From the NCBI RefSeq assembly GCF_017357225.1, contig NZ_CP071605.1, forward strand, positions 1 through 64,000: 64,000 nt of DNA, given 5' to 3'. Position numbers and translations under genes: made by a program. The DNA comes from Rhizobium binae. Lineage in GTDB: Bacteria > Pseudomonadota > Alphaproteobacteria > Rhizobiales > Rhizobiaceae. Positions within the stretch are counted from its first letter, which is position 1, and each line of letters begins with the position of its first letter. Shown here in pieces: positions 63,789-64,000 of the stretch. The notes below the pieces were generated by a model, which saw only the letters and a list, made by a program, of their open reading frames with translations, did no database searches and was not told the DNA's origin.

Positions 63789-64000
63789 TTTCCCCTCGCT
63801 TGTTTTCTGGCTGGAAAATCCAGCATTGCGACATTTCCAAACCTGCAGACTTCCCAAGAATGCTCAGTTCCGGCTTCAAAATTGTGCTGGCTGCTTGCCT
63901 CTCGTCTAGCCATCCCCTCTGCTTAAAAGGGAGGCAGCCAACAGGTCATGCCGGCCGCCAAAGTCTCTCGCGGATCAGGTCCTGCGCCGTTGCTTCAATC

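Overview
The window is the start of a rhizobial repABC megaplasmid or chromid; the closest fit is a Rhizobium of the leguminosarum/etli group. Base 1 is the A of the repA start codon, so the replicon appears to have been linearised at repA. The evidence for a rhizobium is a complete repA-repB-repC operon with a counter-transcribed RNA between repB and repC, high-GC alphaproteobacterial coding sequence, and a dense run of ABC uptake systems of the kind rhizobial plasmids carry. No tRNA, rRNA or CRISPR array was seen.

Layout. 1-3652: repABC with the ctRNA. 3763-11213: a trehalose/disaccharide module, thuR (LacI family) divergent from thuEFGKAB, with a perfect 20-bp operator between them. 11279-11671: a small DUF4112 protein. 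11797-26100: a full ectoine/5-hydroxyectoine uptake and catabolism locus. Its rightward arm is enuR-ehuABCD-eutABCDE. Its leftward arm is asnC(doeX)-ssd(doeC)-atf(doeD), followed by an extra zinc-type alcohol dehydrogenase. 26147-28024: a chemoreceptor. 28106-34448: a BigR/SqrR-like ArsR repressor, a sulfide:quinone oxidoreductase with all three redox cysteines, a DUF2892 membrane protein and an RND efflux pair. 34449-36303: mostly gene debris around an intact TetR gene. 36304-43260: two complete polar amino-acid ABC operons with a GntR gene between them. 43330-43815: a cupin. 44016-48237: an insertion-sequence block of two IS30-family copies and one full plus one truncated ISNCY-type element. 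48292-56050: a broken amidohydrolase, a GntR regulator, an octopine/nopaline-type ABC importer without an ATPase gene, a gamma-glutamyltransferase, an isochorismatase-family hydrolase, an aldo/keto reductase remnant and an amidase. 56153-63788: an AraC-type regulator facing a leftward potD-A-B-C, acetylpolyamine amidohydrolase and aldehyde dehydrogenase operon.

How it works together. The plasmid segment looks like a scavenging platform. Each module pairs a solute-binding protein and its permeases with the enzymes that feed the captured compound (trehalose, ectoines, amino-acid-like or opine-like compounds, acetylated polyamines) into central metabolism, and with its own local regulator. In all six importers the binding-protein gene is followed directly by an RNA hairpin, a layout that usually allows more binding protein than permease to be made.

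The points most worth a second look are the sulfide-sensor/SQR/RND combination, the ATPase-less opine-type operon with a gamma-glutamyltransferase, the acetylpolyamine operon, and the paired IS30 insertions at equivalent positions beside two different ISNCY ends. I did not find a clearly new kind of biological system; the novelty here lies in unusual combinations of known families.
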